A stretch of 64,000 bases of DNA from Armillaria gallica. Its lineage: Eukaryota > Basidiomycota > Agaricomycetes > Agaricales > Physalacriaceae. The notes beneath the pieces were generated by a model that saw nothing but the letters and a program-made list of their open reading frames with translations, did no database searches and was not told the origin of the DNA. The stretch covers positions 4,774,001 to 4,838,000 of the forward strand of contig JBANDB010000005.1 in assembly GCA_037576215.1 (NCBI GenBank). Reading direction: 5' to 3'. This document shows, piece after piece, positions 61,493 through 64,000 of the stretch (position 1 is the stretch's first letter; each line of letters begins with the position of its first letter). The position numbers and the translations under genes were made by a program.

Positions 61493-62456
61493 ATGACTAC
61501 GTTTCCCCCAGAGCTTGTAGAGATAACCGTACATGATATATGGAACTCTGAAATGCCTTCATTCTTTGAAAAATCGTTCATGACTACTTGCCCACGGATT
61601 AACCGAACATGGAAAGCTGTCTATGCCCCTATCGCTTCTCAGGATATGTACATCACGAACCTCGCATTTCTGGACTATCTATGCGACATTTCCCGAGCCC
61701 GAAAATCTATCATCTACTGCGACTTTATCCCCCGGGTTACCCGTACCATTACCTGCTTCGTCGACCTCCGAACAAATACACGGGAGTGCGCGGCAAAGCG
61801 GTCTATCGTTATCTCGTTGACCTGCCCAATATCCGTGGTTTCCAAGCTCTGTTCAAACACGTTCAATGTATATCCTTCCAGATCGTTTGGATGGGTATGG
61901 GAAAAGACATCATACCGGTATGATCACCGCTCCATGGTATTCCTGTTCGAGTCCGCTACGACCGGTTCTTTCCCAGTAATGCCTCCCCGCACCACCACTC
62001 CGGGAAGACGCGAATGCGTATATATATTTCCGTGAAGAACCGGGTATTTTGGGGACCAACACAACATACTAGTTACACACGGCGCCCAAATTGCGCAACG
62101 TCGGTGTCCCTAGATACTTGTTTACCGCTGAAGTCCCGGAGTCATATCGTGAGACAGTACGCCGTGGTGTCCGTCATATCAGTCACATCGCGTACATTTC
62201 TGAGACGGAGCTTGGATCCTGGGATCCAAGGAATATCAGTCAGCGCTTGTGGATGGCTTCTAAGGGGCGACCCAGTACGGTACTCAGTATGTGCTTAGAG
62301 CCACTTCAACCTGATCAGTCTAACATTACCATCTGCAGGGTTGAGGTGTCTTGCCAGTCTCTTCTATGGTCGGGAATTAAAACGCTTGCAGTCATCTTTG
62401 CCCGCAGTGGATTATTATACTGGGAAGCGTGTACCCTTAAGGTTGACCTTCCTTGA
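61493..62456 (+). pseudogene. Disrupted F-box-like gene
   Basis: It starts MTTFPPELVEITVHDIW, then FMTTCPRINRTWKAVYAPIA and FLDYLCDISRARKSIIYCDF, an arrangement seen in a large family of basidiomycete F-box-like proteins. After TITCFVDLR the conserved text (KAVYRYLVDLPNIRGFQALF) moves to another frame at about 61799-61803. A TGA at 61921-61923 interrupts the frame before LHGIPVRVRYDRFFPSN. Another frame change near 62090 is needed to reach RNVGVPRYLFTAEVPESYRE. Introns cannot explain all three. The C-terminal part is still recognisable, so inactivation is recent. Function would have been substrate recognition, if the F-box reading is right. Confidence 0.7.
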
Positions 62457-62457
62457 G

Positions 62458-63017
62458 AAGAAGAATTTACTCTAAAGGAATGCTATGCTCCACCTATAAA
62501 AACCTTCCAAGTTAGGCTCGTCAGCTGCCATCTGTGCAGGTTGCGCTGGACGACCTTGAAATCGGTACGCTCATCAACTGTGCGCACCTTGTGCCGCTTG
62601 CACATTCAATGCGTTTCTGTGGGCTTTATTAATGGGGTGAAGGATGATATCGATGATGGCACTTGAACTAAAATGTATGAAAATACAGTAACGAGGAACA
62701 GAGCAAGAGCAAGACAGCAGGGCAGAACTAACAAGGGGATCAACGAGCCTTCTATGATCTATCTAATGAAGTAAAAAGAGTCACATATATAGGGCAAGGG
62801 CAGGACAGATATATAGTATATGTATACCGCATCACAGCAACACTGATCAGACTGAAGATAAAACAAGGAGAAAAGGAAATGTGAAAGAAGCTCAACAGTT
62901 AGAATCGCCAATTAAAAGTGTTCTGAGGAAGCTCCAAAGTCGAAAGCTCCAGGCACTGCTGGGGTCGGTTCCTTTTTAAGACGGAAAAAGGTAATCTAAA
63001 AATGTTGTGACTTTTCG
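62458..63017. other. Gene-free stretch
   Basis: A/T-rich 3' flanks of the F-box-like pseudogene and the kinase gene; nothing recognised. Confidence 0.5.
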
Positions 63018-64000
63018 TTACCTTTGTATGCTGCAAAAACGGGATAAGGAAAACTCAATGAAAAACTTATCCTTTTCAGCGCTCATTTCGCCTGGAAAAA
63101 ATAGCTGCTTTTCTACGAATGAAAAACGGTTTCCTTTGTTCTGACGGCTGGAGACACGTTTTACATTCCGTTTTTCGAGCTCTTTTTCCTCCCTTAAAAG
63201 AGTACGTAAATCATCCCGATTTTTAACTTGTTTTTCTGGACTCGTTTCTACCTTTAGAAGTTTAAATGAAATGTCGCAACACTTTGAGGACTCGTTTTTT
63301 TGATCGGAGAATGTATCGGCCCCGGCAGTGAGGGTCGGAGCGGAGCTGAAGTCGGTATTTAGGAATGCAAGCGGATCGAACTCGAGGGGGGAAATGTTCG
63401 TCATGGAAGTGGTCGTGCCCTCTCCCCTGATGTCCAAAAATGGCGGTAAGCCCGAAGGTATAGCTAATTCGCCATGGACCAGAGGATCACGAAGTGGACC
63501 CAGGACAGGATTGTCCCAGTTCCTCGTCGGAAGTAGGGGATCGCCTGTCGCATGAAGAGACCCCATGAGGTCATGGACAGTTGGTCGATCCGAAGGTTTA
63601 TGAGCCCAACATTGTACCATGAGTTTCCACCATATATCATGAAACCCATTCTTCGCCAGTTCTCTTGGACGTGGAGGATGCTTCTTTTTGACGATGACCT
63701 TCATGATAATGGCGCCATCATTGAGGCCGCTCCAAGGTATTGACCCATCAAACACCTTATAAATGGTCAGAGTTCATCAAGAGCAGCCCCTCGCCTGAGG
63801 AATGCGTACCTCGAAATACACGCATGCAAGTGAATATACATCAGCTGAAAAGCTGTTTGGGCTACCACTGAGGACTTCTGGTGCTTGCCATCTTACGGTG
63901 CCACCCTTGCGCGACGAAGACGACGAAGTCGCAAAGGTTGTACTACCCATCACGAAGGATATACCGAAATCTGCGATAACCGCTCTACAGTCATCAGTGA
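63018..64000 (-). CDS. Protein kinase, C-terminal half (cut by window end)
   Basis: Two exons are visible, 64000-63810 and 63755-63018, joined by a 54-nt intron. The kinase core reads DDCRAVIADFGIS (DFG metal-binding motif), GGTVRWQAPEVLSG (activation-loop end with APE), SADVYSLACVYFEVFDGSIPW and HKPSDRPTVHDLM (the RP motif of subdomain XI). This is typical of TKL-like Ser/Thr kinases abundant in mushrooms. After the domain comes about 160 residues of low-conservation tail with charged runs (REEKELEKRNVKRVSSRQNK). The N-lobe and catalytic HRD loop lie beyond the edge, so activity cannot be judged. Confidence 0.8.

Overview
The window looks like a chromosomal segment of a mushroom-forming basidiomycete (Agaricomycetes). 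Genes are dense and broken by many introns of about 45-60 nt with GT-AG (occasionally GC-AG) ends and CTAAC/CTGAC-like branch sites. The content fits that group: five class I hydrophobins, a fused pyrimidine synthase (CAD/Ura2 type), F-box/LRR-like proteins, 7TM receptor-like proteins, a secreted PL3 pectate lyase and fungal SLATT proteins. The species cannot be named from sequence alone. I rebuilt exon structures by hand from splice signals, phase continuity and agreement between paralogs; coordinates span start to stop and include introns.

Layout. 0-10 kb: 5' end of a conserved fungal protein (-), a doubtful KOW-motif gene (-), a complete 13-exon pectate lyase (+), then a tandem pair of 11-exon 7TM proteins (+) that share an upstream element. 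10-19 kb: a LINE reverse-transcriptase fragment (-), a Dap1/MAPR-type heme-binding protein (-), a small membrane protein (+), a head-to-head pair of F-box/LRR-like paralogs, and a possible aspartic protease relic. 19-25 kb: an MFS sugar transporter (+) and two tandem EamA/DMT-type transporters (-), the second with a one-base deletion. 26-31 kb: an apparently complete hAT transposon with terminal inverted repeats and a perfect 8-bp target duplication. 31-41 kb: five hydrophobin genes, all on the minus strand, with a beta-tubulin gene between the first and second. 42-45 kb: a large multi-pass membrane protein (-).

46-60 kb: a tiny hydrophobic protein, then the intact URA2-type gene (10 exons, about 2223 aa) followed by a SLATT-domain gene. 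The 3' part of URA2 together with the SLATT gene has been duplicated directly downstream: the URA2 part decayed into a pseudogene while the SLATT copy stayed open. 60-64 kb: a hairpin-rich repeat patch, an intron-containing tRNA-Pro(AGG), the NC2-alpha/DRAP1 (Bur6) transcription regulator, an F-box-like pseudogene, and the 3' part of a protein kinase cut by the window end.

Functionally the region mixes housekeeping genes (URA2, beta-tubulin, NC2-alpha, Dap1, tRNA) with families that expand by tandem duplication (hydrophobins, 7TM, EamA transporters, F-box, SLATT). Pectate lyase and the sugar transporter fit plant cell-wall breakdown and sugar uptake; the hydrophobins fit aerial growth and fruiting. 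Two otherwise perfect genes (beta-tubulin and the second EamA gene) each lack one base in or beside a short homopolymer, which points to sequence error as much as to real damage.
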